A DNA stretch of 11,853 bases from Dysgonamonadaceae bacterium (GCA_031284225.1 JAITAH010000064.1:1-11853); one strand, 5' to 3'; shown: positions 1 through 8,248, counted from the stretch's first letter. Notes: a model not told the origin generated them from the letters alone. Translations and numbers: made by a program.

Positions 1-158
1 TGGAAAATTTTCGATACCAGTAACCAGATACTGATGAAAGCCAGTACGCCGAGGAAAATGGTAGAAGCGCCCGTTTTTCTCATCAAAAGATAGGTTTCGT
101 AGAGGAAAAAAGCGACTAATAAAATGTCTATTGCGTCTTTTATGCCGAATTGTATCAT
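1..158 (-). CDS. cdaA: Diadenylate cyclase CdaA, N-terminal part (cut by window edge)
   Basis: CdaA-type enzymes make the second messenger c-di-AMP from two ATP and are anchored in the inner membrane. Only the first 52 codons are present; the gene runs off the left edge. The visible part starts MIQFGIKDAIDILLVAFFLY, which matches the usual CdaA opening: a short amphipathic start and then a hydrophobic helix (about residues 10-25). After the polar turn MRKTG (26-30) comes a second helix (about 33-48). The catalytic DisA_N domain with its DGA and RHR motifs would lie outside the window, so the assignment rests on this N-terminus and on the neighbour. The ATG overlaps the folP stop codon as ATGA, which suggests translational coupling. 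The folP-cdaA pairing is, as I recall, common in Bacteroidetes. Another membrane protein remains possible but unlikely. Confidence 0.8.
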   Translation of the reverse strand, partial: MIQFGIKDAIDILLVAFFLYETYLLMRKTGASTIFLGVLAFISIWLLVSKIF

Positions 159-970
159 GATTGCCGGATTTTATTGTAAATGCGGACGGCTTCTACCGCC
201 GCTTTAACGTCGTGTACGCGAAGGATATCCGCACCTCGGGTCAACGCAAACATATTGAGGGCGGTTGTGCCGTTCAAAGCCTCTTCTGCCGGAACGCCGA
301 TGACTTCCCGTATCATCGTTTTGCGCGAGACCCCGACCAGAATGGGTAATCCGAAAACGGCGAACTGTTCCAGCCGGTTCAACACCGCATAGTTCTGATC
401 GGTGGTCTTACTGAATCCGAATCCCGGATCGATCCAAATATCTTTTACGCCTTTTTGGTGCAACTGTTGAATTTTGAGGGCGAAATAGCGCCGTATTTCC
501 GGCAGCAAATGGTTGTAATGGGTGTGTTCCATCATCGTTTGCGGCGAGCCTTGGAGGTGCATCAGGATGTAAGGGACTTGTAATTGCGCTACCGTATCCC
601 ACATTTTTTCATCGAGGCCTCCGCCGGAAATGTCGTTGATGATGGCAGCGCCGAACGTTTCCACACATTCGCGGGCGATGCCGGCGCGGAACGTGTCGAT
701 AGAAACCACCGCCCCGGGCGCTTCCCGGAAAAGGATTTCCAGTCCGAAACGCAAGCGGCTCCGTTCTTCTTCTTCGCTGACGAATGTGGCGCCCGGGCGC
801 GAGGAGTAAGCGCCGACGTCGATAATATCCGCCCCTTCTTCCAATATCCGGAGAGTTCGTTCGGCAATTTCTTTTTCGGTTTGTTTGCGGCTGCCGGCAA
901 AAAAAGAATCGGGAGTAAGATTTAATATTCCCATGACTTTTGGATAACCCGTCGCTTGCGTTTCATTCAT
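155..970 (-). CDS. folP: Dihydropteroate synthase
   Basis: FolP condenses 6-hydroxymethyl-7,8-dihydropterin pyrophosphate with p-aminobenzoate to give 7,8-dihydropteroate in cytosolic folate synthesis; it is the sulfonamide target. The 271 residues fit a complete single-domain TIM barrel. Family motifs appear in order: NLTPDSFF (17-24), DVGAYSSRPGA (51-61), SIDTF (90-94), NDISGG (112-117), DPGFGFSKT (181-189), GVSRK (213-217) and RVHDV (251-255). The ATG at 970 leaves 12 residues before MGILNLTP, normal for the family. A good Bacteroidetes promoter ends only five bases upstream of this ATG, so the mRNA may have almost no leader. The next in-frame Met (residue 13) would remove the first strand and is unlikely as the start. 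The stop overlaps the cdaA start by 4 bases. The gene is divergent from murF. Confidence 0.96.
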   Translation of the reverse strand: MNETQATGYPKVMGILNLTPDSFFAGSRKQTEKEIAERTLRILEEGADIIDVGAYSSRPGATFVSEEEERSRLRFGLEILFREAPGAVVSIDTFRAGIARECVETFGAAIINDISGGGLDEKMWDTVAQLQVPYILMHLQGSPQTMMEHTHYNHLLPEIRRYFALKIQQLHQKGVKDIWIDPGFGFSKTTDQNYAVLNRLEQFAVFGLPILVGVSRKTMIREVIGVPAEEALNGTTALNMFALTRGADILRVHDVKAAVEAVRIYNKIRQS

Positions 971-974
971 GGTG

Positions 975-1005
975 CAAAAATACGATTTTTTGTGTAGAAA
1001 TCAAG
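975..1005 (-). promoter_or_regulatory. Predicted sigma-ABfr promoter for folP-cdaA
   Basis: Read on the minus strand, CTTG (1005-1002) is followed by 19 bases and then TATTTTTG (982-975). This matches the Bacteroidetes vegetative consensus TTG-N19-TAnnTTTG. The expected transcription start is about 4-6 bases past the box, at or next to the folP ATG at 970. The site shares its DNA with the divergent murF promoter. It is inferred from pattern only. Confidence 0.65.
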
Positions 1006-1022
1006 CCGATTGTTTACCTTTG
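989..1022 (+). promoter_or_regulatory. Predicted sigma-ABfr promoter for murF
   Basis: TACCTTTG (1015-1022) is a full match to the -7 box TAnnTTTG. The nearest -33 candidate is TTTG (989-992), 22 bases upstream, a little longer than the usual 19-21. Transcription would begin near 1027, leaving an A-rich leader of about 11 bases before the ATG at 1039. The -33 box lies between the two boxes of the opposing folP promoter. Confidence 0.5.
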
Positions 1023-1038
1023 TCCGCAAAATAAAAGA

Positions 1039-2325
1039 ATGATGATAAAGATCGAACGACTGTATTCCGTTTTCCGGCGATACCCGGTAGCGAGTACCGA
1101 TAGCCGCACTTGTCCGCCGGGCGCCGTGTTTTTTGCCTTGAAAGGGGAGCGTTTTGACGGCAACGATTATATCGAACAGGTATTGGCCAATGGCGCCGCT
1201 TATGCCGTGGGCGACAGCGCTTCGTTGCCGGACAGCGACCGGGTGATTCGCGTGGACAACGCGCTGCAAACCTTGCAGAATCTGGCGCATTACCACCGGA
1301 AACAACTGCCGGCCGTTGTTATCGCCGTTACCGGCACCAATGGAAAGACGACTACCAAAGAACTGATTGCCGCCGCATTGGCTTCGCAATATCCGACGCT
1401 TTATACGCAAGGCAACCTGAATAATCACATCGGCGTTCCGTTGACCTTATTGCAACTGCGGCCGGAACATCGGTTTGCCGTTATCGAAATGGGCGCCAAC
1501 CATCCCGGAGAGATTGACGCCTTGTGCCGGATAGCCGAACCCGATTGCGGTTTGATTACGAATGTCGGCAAAGCGCATTTGGAGGGTTTCGGCTCTTTGG
1601 AGGGAGTTATCCGCGCGAAAACCGAACTTTATCGTTTTCTCCGAAACGCCGGCGGAACGGTTTTTGTTCATTCGGATAATCGGATTTTGAAGGATTTCTG
1701 CGGTTTTCTTCCCCAGACGATCGATTATGGAACGGCTCCGGAAGCGGTTGTCCGGGGCGAAATCACAGCGACGGCGCCAGCGTTGGCGTTGCGATGGAAC
1801 GGCGGAACAATCGCCACCCATTTGGTTGGCAGTTATAATTTTGAAAACGTATTGGCTGCGGTTTGCGTGGCCAGTTATTTCGGGGTAGAAAAAGAGAAAA
1901 TCAATGCGGCGATTGAAAATTATGTTCCGACCAATAACCGCTCGCAAAACGTCGATACCGGCCGTAACCGGTTGATTGTGGACGCTTACAATGCCAATCC
2001 CAGCAGTATGCAGGCGGCTTTGGAGAATTTCAATGCCCTGGTGTTGCGTCCGAAAATGTTGATACTCGGCGAAATGAAAGAATTGGGCGATTACAGCCGT
2101 GCCGAACATCAAAAATTGATAGACCGTATTTCGCCGGCTGTTGACAAAGTGTTTTTGGCCGGCGCCGGTTATGCCGGCTGTTCATCGTTGCCGGTCGGCT
2201 GTCGATGGTTCTCCACGACCGATGCGTTGGCGGATTATTTGCAAGCCAATCCTCCTCAAGGGTATCTTATTTTGATAAAAGGTTCGCGGAGCAACCGGTT
2301 GGAGAGGGTGGTAGAGTATTTATAA
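1039..2325 (+). CDS. murF: UDP-N-acetylmuramoyl-tripeptide--D-alanyl-D-alanine ligase
   Basis: MurF adds D-Ala-D-Ala to the UDP-MurNAc-tripeptide using ATP, the last cytoplasmic step in building the peptidoglycan monomer. From the ATG at 1039 the protein has 428 residues, near the family norm. The N-terminal substrate domain (about 1-90) contains [21 protein letters not shown] at 21-41. The Mur ligase central domain has the ATP loop GTNGKTTT (99-106), NNHIGVP (128-134), MGANHPGEI (151-159) and [12 protein letters not shown] (175-186), with a likely carbamylated lysine near 194. The C-terminal domain has [10 protein letters not shown] (315-324), LGEMKELG (343-350) and KGSRSNRLE (414-422). The frame stays open back to an ATG at 940, but that would run across both promoters and into folP, so it is rejected; a second ATG at 1042 is equally possible. 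The last 59 bases overlap convergent miaA. Confidence 0.96.
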   Translation: MMIKIERLYSVFRRYPVASTDSRTCPPGAVFFALKGERFDGNDYIEQVLANGAAYAVGDSASLPDSDRVIRVDNALQTLQNLAHYHRKQLPAVVIAVTGTNGKTTTKELIAAALASQYPTLYTQGNLNNHIGVPLTLLQLRPEHRFAVIEMGANHPGEIDALCRIAEPDCGLITNVGKAHLEGFGSLEGVIRAKTELYRFLRNAGGTVFVHSDNRILKDFCGFLPQTIDYGTAPEAVVRGEITATAPALALRWNGGTIATHLVGSYNFENVLAAVCVASYFGVEKEKINAAIENYVPTNNRSQNVDTGRNRLIVDAYNANPSSMQAALENFNALVLRPKMLILGEMKELGDYSRAEHQKLIDRISPAVDKVFLAGAGYAGCSSLPVGCRWFSTTDALADYLQANPPQGYLILIKGSRSNRLERVVEYL

Positions 2326-3205
2326 ACGTTGAATCCGGAAGGCGCGCCTCGTCGGGATGATACCAAACAATGTCTTTGTCCCGCTTAAACCAAGTCAACT
2401 GTTTGCGGGCGTAGATACGGCTGTTCTGTTTGATTTTTTCCACGGCAAACGCCAACTCCCATTCCCCTGCGAAGTATTGAAAAAGTTCCTTATAACCTAC
2501 CGTATTTAGCGCATTGAGGCGCCGGAAAGGATATACGCGACGAGCTTCGTCCAACAAACCGTTTGCCATCATTTGATCGACGCGGCGGTTGATTCGGTCG
2601 TACAGTTCGTTGCGGTCGCGATTCAAGCCGATTTTGAGAATGTGAAACGGTCGTTCTTTCGCCGACTGCGTTCGGAGGGCGGAATACGGCTTGCCGGTCA
2701 TCAAGCAGATTTCCAGCGCATGAATCACCCGTTGGGGATTTTTCAAATCGACTTGTTTGTAAAAGACAGGGTCTAATATTTTTAATCGCTGCCGGATGGG
2801 TTCCAATCCTTCTTTTTCGTAGAGCGAGCGGATCTCTTCGCGCAAAGTTTCGTCGATGGTCGGAAGATCGTCGATGCCTTTGCAAACGGCGTCGATATAC
2901 ATCATCGAACCGCCGCTCATAATAACCGTATCGTGGGTTTCGTGCAGTTGGGACAACAAGGCGATGGCGTCTTCTTCGAACCGGCTGGCGCTGTAATAAT
3001 CGCTTAATTCAAGCGTTCCGACGAAATAATGCCGGATGCGTTGTAAATCGGCGGCAGTTGGCGCCGCCGTCCCAACGGGCAAGTCTTTGTAGAGTTGGCG
3101 CGAATCGGCGGAAAGAATGGGGCAGCGAAATTGTTCGGCTAAGCGGAGGCTTACTTCCGTTTTACCCACTCCGGTGGGGCCTAAGAGGACGATCAGCGTT
3201 TTCAA
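2267..3205 (-). CDS. miaA: tRNA dimethylallyltransferase (TTG start)
   Basis: MiaA transfers a dimethylallyl group from DMAPP to N6 of A37 in tRNAs reading UNN codons, which stabilises codon pairing. The 312-residue protein shows the P-loop GPTGVGKT (9-16), [17 protein letters not shown] (34-50), [10 protein letters not shown] (98-107), VGYKEL (236-241) and TWFKRD (271-276). The start codon is TTG at 3205, overlapping the TGA stop of the upstream gene as TTGA. It places the P-loop eight residues from the start, as expected, and there is no better ATG nearby. The final 19 residues (294-312) are coded opposite the 3' end of murF. They look like a non-conserved tail rather than part of the fold. 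This is the last gene of the long minus-strand unit, and I see no hairpin terminator after it. Confidence 0.95.
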   Translation of the reverse strand: MKTLIVLLGPTGVGKTEVSLRLAEQFRCPILSADSRQLYKDLPVGTAAPTAADLQRIRHYFVGTLELSDYYSASRFEEDAIALLSQLHETHDTVIMSGGSMMYIDAVCKGIDDLPTIDETLREEIRSLYEKEGLEPIRQRLKILDPVFYKQVDLKNPQRVIHALEICLMTGKPYSALRTQSAKERPFHILKIGLNRDRNELYDRINRRVDQMMANGLLDEARRVYPFRRLNALNTVGYKELFQYFAGEWELAFAVEKIKQNSRIYARKQLTWFKRDKDIVWYHPDEARLPDSTFINTLPPSPTGCSANLLSK

Positions 3206-3756
3206 TATTCGAACGGATTGCCTTCGCTCAAGTCTTCGAGGTCTTCTTCGTCGTAATCGTCGTCGCCATATTCGCCGTAGAGATCGTCATCGTCTTCGAA
3301 GCCGCGGGCGGTAGTGGCCGCAGGAATCGAAAAATCAAGATCTTCCACGAAAGAAATTTGTTTGGGCGGCTGGCCGACGGATTTCACTATTAAGGGTTTA
3401 TCCTGGCTTTTCCCCGGAGTAATTTGCCGTAACTCCATGTAGAAGCAGCGTTCGGTCAAAGGTTCAAAGATATAAATCAGTTTTTGCCGTTCTTCATCCA
3501 ACAGTTCGCTTAATCGGCAGGTATCCATGACGCAAACGTCTTCGTCGGAACTGGAATCCATATCAATGAGCGTAATTTCCGTTTGCTTGGTCCAATCGTC
3601 ATCACAAATAAAAAACGATGTGATTTGGTCTTTACCATAACCTACGGAATCAAGAATTGCTTCGTGCAATTCAAGGAATGTGGCGTCGGAATCGATGGTA
3701 ATGTCCCGTCGAAAATCATCGACTTCTTCCGAAACTAAGATGAATCTGTAAACCAT
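3202..3756 (-). CDS. pRiA4b ORF-3-like protein of unknown function
   Basis: The 184-residue protein resembles the plasmid pRiA4b ORF-3 family, whose members are sometimes labelled 'IS1096 passenger TnpR-like'. The similarity is judged from the opening [19 protein letters not shown], the segment [13 protein letters not shown] (28-40), [15 protein letters not shown] (47-61) and the pattern [17 protein letters not shown] (82-98). I know of no biochemical function for the family, and the transposon label is an annotation habit: no transposase or terminal repeats are present. Residues 152-178 form a strongly acidic tail rich in Asp and Glu ([20 protein letters not shown]), probably disordered. There is no signal peptide or membrane segment, so it should be cytosolic. 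It lies 21 bases after lpxA and its TGA overlaps the TTG start of miaA, so it is very likely co-transcribed and coupled. The family call is moderate; the gene itself is clear. Confidence 0.75.
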   Translation of the reverse strand: MVYRFILVSEEVDDFRRDITIDSDATFLELHEAILDSVGYGKDQITSFFICDDDWTKQTEITLIDMDSSSDEDVCVMDTCRLSELLDEERQKLIYIFEPLTERCFYMELRQITPGKSQDKPLIVKSVGQPPKQISFVEDLDFSIPAATTARGFEDDDDLYGEYGDDDYDEEDLEDLSEGNPFEY

Positions 3757-3777
3757 AGTATTATCAATTTTTTATGT

Positions 3778-4557
3778 TCATTCTAAATAGCCGCGAATGA
3801 TTCCCCGTTGGGAAGTGGAGATAAACCGGATGATTTCCTGTTTTTCCAAGTTGTCGGGCAGGTTGTTTTCCATGTGTTTCACGGCCGCCGAATTATTCAT
3901 TCCCGACTGGTATAAAATCCGGTAAATTTCCTGAATACCGGCGATTTGGTCGGTTGTAAAACCGCGTCGTCGTAATCCGACAATGTTAACGCCGGAAAAA
4001 GTCAATGGCTCGCGACCGACGATAATGTAGGGTGGAATATCTTTGGAAACTCTTGAACCGCCCTGCAACATGCTGTGTTTTCCGATGCGGCAAAATTGGT
4101 GTACAAGAGATCCTCCGCTCAAAATGGCATAATCGTCCACTTCGACTTCGCCGGCGATTTGGGAGGAATTTCCCAAAATGACGTAATCTTTCAAGATGCA
4201 ATCATGAGCGGTATGGGAATAGGCCATCAACAAGCAGTTGTTTCCAACAATGGTTTTTCCTTTGGAGGCTGTGCCGCGGTTGACTGTGGCGCATTCGCGA
4301 ATAGTGGTATTATCGCCGATCTCGCAAGTCGTTTCTTCTCCGTTGAATTTCAAATCCTGGGGAATTCCCGATATGACCGCTCCCGGAAATATCCGGCAGT
4401 TGTTTCCGATGCGCGCTCCTTCGAGGATGACGGCATGGGGATAGATGTAGGTATTATCGCCGATAACGACGTTTTTGTCGATCACGGCAAACGCGCTTAC
4501 CGTAACATTTTTTCCGATAATGGCTTCCGGATGGATATTGGAACACTCGTGTATCAT
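3778..4557 (-). CDS. lpxA: UDP-N-acetylglucosamine O-acyltransferase
   Basis: LpxA starts lipid A synthesis by moving a 3-hydroxyacyl chain from ACP to the 3-OH of UDP-GlcNAc in the cytosol. The 259 residues fit the family length. The N-terminal two thirds is a left-handed beta helix of hexapeptide repeats (IGKNVT, IGDNTY, IGNNCR, IGDNTT, IVGNNC). The catalytic histidine is expected at H118 within SHTAHDC (114-120), with H115 matching the second conserved histidine. Further family signatures are SGIPQDLKF (63-71), VHQFCRIGKHSM (152-163) and FSGVNIVGLRRRGF from about residue 187. The C-terminal part is helical. The ATG overlaps the lpxC/fabZ TGA by 4 bases, so the two are probably translated as a coupled pair. 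Acyl chain length preference cannot be judged reliably by eye. Confidence 0.97.
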   Translation of the reverse strand: MIHECSNIHPEAIIGKNVTVSAFAVIDKNVVIGDNTYIYPHAVILEGARIGNNCRIFPGAVISGIPQDLKFNGEETTCEIGDNTTIRECATVNRGTASKGKTIVGNNCLLMAYSHTAHDCILKDYVILGNSSQIAGEVEVDDYAILSGGSLVHQFCRIGKHSMLQGGSRVSKDIPPYIIVGREPLTFSGVNIVGLRRRGFTTDQIAGIQEIYRILYQSGMNNSAAVKHMENNLPDNLEKQEIIRFISTSQRGIIRGYLE

Positions 4558-5939
4558 TTATTTTTAATTATTTGTGCCATAAATTCAGCTTCACACACTA
4601 ATTTGTCGCCGACGAAGCAATAGCCTTTCATGTTGGCAATGCCTCGCCGCAGTTCCGTCGTGAGTTGCAGGCGGAAAATCAAAGTATCGCCCGGAACTAC
4701 TTTTTGACGGAACTTCACGCCGCCGATTTTCATAAAATAAGTCGAATAGCGATGCGGTTCATCTACGTGTTGTAAAATCAGTAATCCGCCGGTTTGTGCC
4801 ATGGATTCGACCAGTAATACGCCGGGCATAACCGGTTCTTCGGGAAAATGGCCTTGAAAGAAAGGTTCGTTGACCGATACATTTTTAACGCCTACAATAT
4901 AATTTTCGCCGCTTTCGATGATTTTTTCCACCAATAAAAACGGATAGCGGTGCGGTAACAATTCCTTGATTCGGTTCGTATCCATCAATGGAAGTATATT
5001 CGGATTATATACCGGCGCCTGCACTTCGTTTAATTTGATCTCTTTGCGAATCATGCGGGCGAATTTATTGTTGATTTTATGTCCCGGACAGGTAGCGATA
5101 ATCCGTCCTCGAAGCGGTTTCCCGATCAGAGCGATATCGCCGATAATGTCCATCAATTTATGCCGTGCCGGCTCGTTGGAATAGGCCAGCGGTTTATTCA
5201 TGATATAGCCTAATTGGGTAGCGTCTTTGTGCGCTACTTGCATCTTATCGGCGAGTTGATCGAACCGTTCCTGACTGATAGGACGTTCGTAAATGACAAT
5301 GGCATTGTCTAAATCGCCGCCTTTAATGAGATTGTTAGCTAATAAAGGTTCGACTTCGCGAAGGAAAACAAATGTACGACTGGCCGCAATCTCGTCTTTG
5401 AAATCGCTTAAACGGTCGAGATTGGCGAATTGGCTGTCTAAAATATCGGAATCGAAAGCAATCAACGACATCACCGCGAATTGGTCGTCCGGCAATACGA
5501 CAATCGACGATCCGGTTTCCTCGTCTTTGACTTCAATTTTGTTTTTAACGATGTAATAATCGCGATCGGCTTTTTGCTCCGTCAATCCTGCATTTTCGAT
5601 GGCGCGGACATATTCGATGGCGCTTCCGTCGAGAATGGGAAATTCGGGCGCGTTGACTTCAATCAGACAGTTGTCTATTTGCATGGCATACAAAGCGGCC
5701 ATTGCATGTTCGATGGTGCTGACTTGTACATTGTTTTTGGAGAGCACAGTGCCTCGTTGCGTATTCGTTACATTTTCGGCAATGGCGTCGATAATGGGTT
5801 GGCCTTCAACATCGGTACGTTTGATTTTATAGCCGTGATTTTCGGGCGCCGGATGGAAAGTAATGTGAATTTTCAAGCCGGTATGCAAGCCTTTGCCTTG
5901 TAAAGAAAAGTGTCGTTTTAATGTGTGTTGCTTAGTCAT
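4554..5939 (-). CDS. lpxC-fabZ: Fused LpxC deacetylase / FabZ dehydratase
   Basis: This is a 461-residue bifunctional protein. The LpxC half (about 1-305) is the zinc deacetylase that commits UDP-3-O-acyl-GlcNAc to lipid A. It shows [15 protein letters not shown] (76-90, zinc ligand H78), the loop [14 protein letters not shown] (98-111), [14 protein letters not shown] (258-271, zinc ligands H260 and D264) and CPGHKINN (284-291, likely catalytic base H287). The FabZ half (about 320-461) dehydrates 3-hydroxyacyl-ACP in fatty acid synthesis. It shows [14 protein letters not shown] (327-340), [14 protein letters not shown] (360-373, catalytic H364) and [11 protein letters not shown] (375-385, catalytic E378). 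The fusion is typical of Bacteroidetes and joins two enzymes that draw on the same hydroxyacyl-ACP pool. I see no frameshift at the junction. The ATG at 5939 overlaps the end of lpxD by 8 bases and the stop overlaps lpxA by 4. Confidence 0.98.
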   Translation of the reverse strand: MTKQHTLKRHFSLQGKGLHTGLKIHITFHPAPENHGYKIKRTDVEGQPIIDAIAENVTNTQRGTVLSKNNVQVSTIEHAMAALYAMQIDNCLIEVNAPEFPILDGSAIEYVRAIENAGLTEQKADRDYYIVKNKIEVKDEETGSSIVVLPDDQFAVMSLIAFDSDILDSQFANLDRLSDFKDEIAASRTFVFLREVEPLLANNLIKGGDLDNAIVIYERPISQERFDQLADKMQVAHKDATQLGYIMNKPLAYSNEPARHKLMDIIGDIALIGKPLRGRIIATCPGHKINNKFARMIRKEIKLNEVQAPVYNPNILPLMDTNRIKELLPHRYPFLLVEKIIESGENYIVGVKNVSVNEPFFQGHFPEEPVMPGVLLVESMAQTGGLLILQHVDEPHRYSTYFMKIGGVKFRQKVVPGDTLIFRLQLTTELRRGIANMKGYCFVGDKLVCEAEFMAQIIKNK

Positions 5940-6972
5940 GTTTTAATGAATCTATATCTTTTTGTATTTGATTGACTTGCCTGTACATCTCCGGTAGTTT
6001 GGCAAAGATGATGCTGGAACGGAAAAATTGCTTGACGTCGATGGCCGGGCTGCCGATAATGTTCCGTCCGGATTCGATGTTGCTGATAATGCCGGATTGA
6101 GCGCCAATGCCTACATTATCGCCAATCCGGATATGTCCGCCTAATCCCACCTGTCCGCCGATAACGCCGTTTTTGCCGATTTTAGTTGATCCGGATATAC
6201 CTGTTTGAGCTGCGATGGCTGTATTTTCGCCGATTTCCACGTTGTGGGCGACCTGTATTAAATTGTCTAATTTTACTCCTTGACGGATTATGGTCGAATC
6301 CATCACCGCCCGGTCGATGGTGGTGTTTGCGCCGATTTCCACGTTATCTTCAATCACCACATTGCCTAATTGGGGGATTTTTCGATAGACTTCGCCTTCT
6401 TTGGCGAAACCGAATCCGTCGGAACCGATCACGGCGCCGGCATGGAGGATACAATTTTTTCCGATACAACTGTTTGCATAGATTTTTACTCCGGCGTATA
6501 TCGTTGTATTTTCACCGATTGTAACATTATCGCCCAAATAAACGTGGGGATAAATTTCTACATTCTCGCCTAATTGCACGTTTTCGCCAATGTAAGCGAA
6601 TGCGCCGATATAGATGTTCGTTTGAGGGATTTTTGCCGAAGAACTAATGAAAGACGGCGTTTCGATGCCTTGCTTTTTCGCATTCGTTTGACTCGCTAAA
6701 TTCATCAACTGCGCCAAAGCGGAATAAGCGTTGGGTACGCGAATAAGGGTCAGCGTGGCGGGCAATGCTTTTTCGGCCGTAAAATCGTCGTTGACTAAGG
6801 CGATACTTGCTTTCGTTTCATAAATAAACGAAGCGTATTTAGGATTAGCGAGGAAAGTGAGTGTGTGTGGCTTTCCTTCTTCTATCTTGGAAAAATTGTT
6901 AACAGTACAATGTGGATTGCCTTCGATACTCCCTTGTAAGATATGGGCAATCTGTTGAGCGGTGAACTCCAT
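5932..6972 (-). CDS. lpxD: UDP-3-O-acylglucosamine N-acyltransferase
   Basis: LpxD adds the second 3-hydroxyacyl chain, to the 2-amine of UDP-3-O-acyl-GlcN, in lipid A synthesis. From the ATG at 6972 the protein has 346 residues. An N-terminal uridine-binding domain (about 1-105, starting [14 protein letters not shown] and including SKIEEG at 28-33) precedes a long hexapeptide-repeat beta helix (about 110-310: [24 protein letters not shown] and others). The catalytic histidine is expected at H243 in [12 protein letters not shown] (237-248), followed by AAQTGISGS (254-262). A C-terminal helix (about 320-343) would help trimer packing. The frame is open to a TTG at 7008, adding 12 residues, but that TTG sits in a promoter-like sequence and family members start at MEF, so 6972 is preferred. 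The gene follows the HD gene by 52 bases and overlaps lpxC/fabZ by 8. Confidence 0.96.
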   Translation of the reverse strand: MEFTAQQIAHILQGSIEGNPHCTVNNFSKIEEGKPHTLTFLANPKYASFIYETKASIALVNDDFTAEKALPATLTLIRVPNAYSALAQLMNLASQTNAKKQGIETPSFISSSAKIPQTNIYIGAFAYIGENVQLGENVEIYPHVYLGDNVTIGENTTIYAGVKIYANSCIGKNCILHAGAVIGSDGFGFAKEGEVYRKIPQLGNVVIEDNVEIGANTTIDRAVMDSTIIRQGVKLDNLIQVAHNVEIGENTAIAAQTGISGSTKIGKNGVIGGQVGLGGHIRIGDNVGIGAQSGIISNIESGRNIIGSPAIDVKQFFRSSIIFAKLPEMYRQVNQIQKDIDSLKHD

Positions 6973-7024
6973 CGTTAATTCATTTATAAAATTCAGAATT
7001 GCTTGCAAAGTACGGAAATAATTT

Positions 7025-8248
7025 TCAATCTCGCAAAAAACAGCAATAATACTTCTTTATTTTCTTTGAGAGAAGCTGTATATTTAACATATCGGAAGCT
7101 TCGGAAATGTCTTTGGTACTTCCGTCTTTCAACAGAATATCAATGCTGTCGTCGGCTTCATTGTACATATTCGTCGATATCTCATTGTCCGATATCAGGT
7201 ATAAAGCGTCTGCGAGCGAAATAGAATACTTTTCCGCAAACTTTTGTTGTTTTTCTGCGATATATTCGACCGGAAAAGGTTGGGATTCGATTTCGATCTT
7301 AAATAGATTCCGATTCAGCAATGCGACGCTCAATAGCGAAAGAACCGTGTCGGGATACTTTGCCCAGACTTTCAACGCCGACCAGATGTCGTTATCGTCC
7401 AAATCGGTAAACAGTTCGAGGGCTTGCGAATCGTTCAGGAAAGCGCGTTTATCTACCGAATGATACAAGAAATAATGCAAAGCGGGCGAGGCAAAAAGTT
7501 CGGCGCCTTGTTCGGCCAGTTCTTTCGCCCGTTTCAAAACGTTGACAAGCATTTTTTCGGCCGCAATAGCCGTTTTATGCAGATAAACTTGCCAAAACAT
7601 CAGCCGGCGGGCCATCAGGAAATTTTCGATGGAATAAATGCCTTTCGCTTCCACTACCAAACGATCGTCTTTGATATTCAACATTTTAATGATACGTGCC
7701 GATCCGATATTGCCTTCGGTAACGCCGGTGAAAAAGCTGTCGCGGCGCAGGTAATCCAATCGGTCCACATCCAGTTGCCCGCTAACTAATTGGTGTAGAA
7801 ATTTTTTGGAATAAGTATCGTTAAAAATAGCGATGGCCGAATCCAGTTTTCCGCCCATTTCGCGGTTGATGCGATTCATGAGTAAGAGGGAAATTTCTTC
7901 GTGGCGGATGTCTTGTATCAACGAATGTTCCAATACGTGCGAGAAAGGGCCATGTCCCAAATCGTGCATCAAGATGCAGGCCAAGGCGGCTTGTTCTTCT
8001 TCCGGCGTAATGATGTGTCCTTTGATGCGTAATTGCGAGATGGCTTCGTTCATCAGGTGCATGGCGCCCAGCGAATGGCTGAAGCGTGTGTGTTGTGCGC
8101 CGGGATACACAAAACAGGTCAATCCTAACTGCTTGATCCGGTTTAAGCGTTGAAAATACGGGTGCCGTATGATGCTGTATATAAATTCATTGCTGATGTT
8201 GATGAATCCGAATACCGGGTCGTTGATTATTTTACGTTTTTCGTTCAT
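7025..8248 (-). CDS. HD-domain phosphohydrolase, SAMHD1/dGTPase-like
   Basis: The 407-residue protein carries an HD metal-dependent phosphohydrolase domain like that of SAMHD1 and bacterial dNTP triphosphohydrolases. The metal-site signature is visible in order: [13 protein letters not shown] (53-65, H53), [15 protein letters not shown] (90-104, H95-D96) and [14 protein letters not shown] (159-172, probable metal ligand D162). It opens with [12 protein letters not shown] (8-19), also typical of this subfamily. The C-terminal half (about 250-400) has no motif I recognise. The substrate is unknown; a nucleotide triphosphate is a reasonable guess from the family, not a demonstrated activity. The frame stays open to 8347, but that would overlap pyrF in another frame and adds a basic stretch with no family likeness, so the ATG at 8248 is chosen. 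The gene begins 28 bases after pyrF and is followed by lpxD. Confidence 0.9.
   Translation of the reverse strand: MNEKRKIINDPVFGFINISNEFIYSIIRHPYFQRLNRIKQLGLTCFVYPGAQHTRFSHSLGAMHLMNEAISQLRIKGHIITPEEEQAALACILMHDLGHGPFSHVLEHSLIQDIRHEEISLLLMNRINREMGGKLDSAIAIFNDTYSKKFLHQLVSGQLDVDRLDYLRRDSFFTGVTEGNIGSARIIKMLNIKDDRLVVEAKGIYSIENFLMARRLMFWQVYLHKTAIAAEKMLVNVLKRAKELAEQGAELFASPALHYFLYHSVDKRAFLNDSQALELFTDLDDNDIWSALKVWAKYPDTVLSLLSVALLNRNLFKIEIESQPFPVEYIAEKQQKFAEKYSISLADALYLISDNEISTNMYNEADDSIDILLKDGSTKDISEASDMLNIQLLSKKIKKYYCCFLRD

Noticed and set aside
940..1038. Upstream extension of murF by 33 codons to an ATG at 940
   Set aside because: It would overlap folP and translate across both predicted promoters; the added residues have no family likeness and the normal MurF start is at 1039.
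2159..2168. Palindrome CCGGCGCCGG near the end of murF, considered as a terminator for miaA
   Set aside because: It codes the Ala-Gly run of MurF and is not followed by a T-run on the minus strand.
3225..3302. Repetitive GTC/TCG/TCTTC-rich stretch considered as a DNA repeat
   Set aside because: It is explained by Asp and Glu codons of the acidic tail, read on the minus strand.
3202..3756. Transposon passenger gene reading of the pRiA4b ORF-3-like protein
   Set aside because: No transposase, inverted repeats or target duplication can be seen nearby, and the gene is tightly fitted into the unit.
4075..4623. Long plus-strand open frames opposite the lpx genes (also 5481-5903, 7424-7789 and others)
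   Set aside because: They lie wholly opposite strongly conserved genes, have no recognisable motifs and have no promoter or spacing of their own; they look like codon-bias shadows.
6973..7008. TTG start for lpxD at 7008
   Set aside because: The TTG lies in a promoter-like TTTG sequence, and the ATG at 6972 gives the usual LpxD N-terminus.
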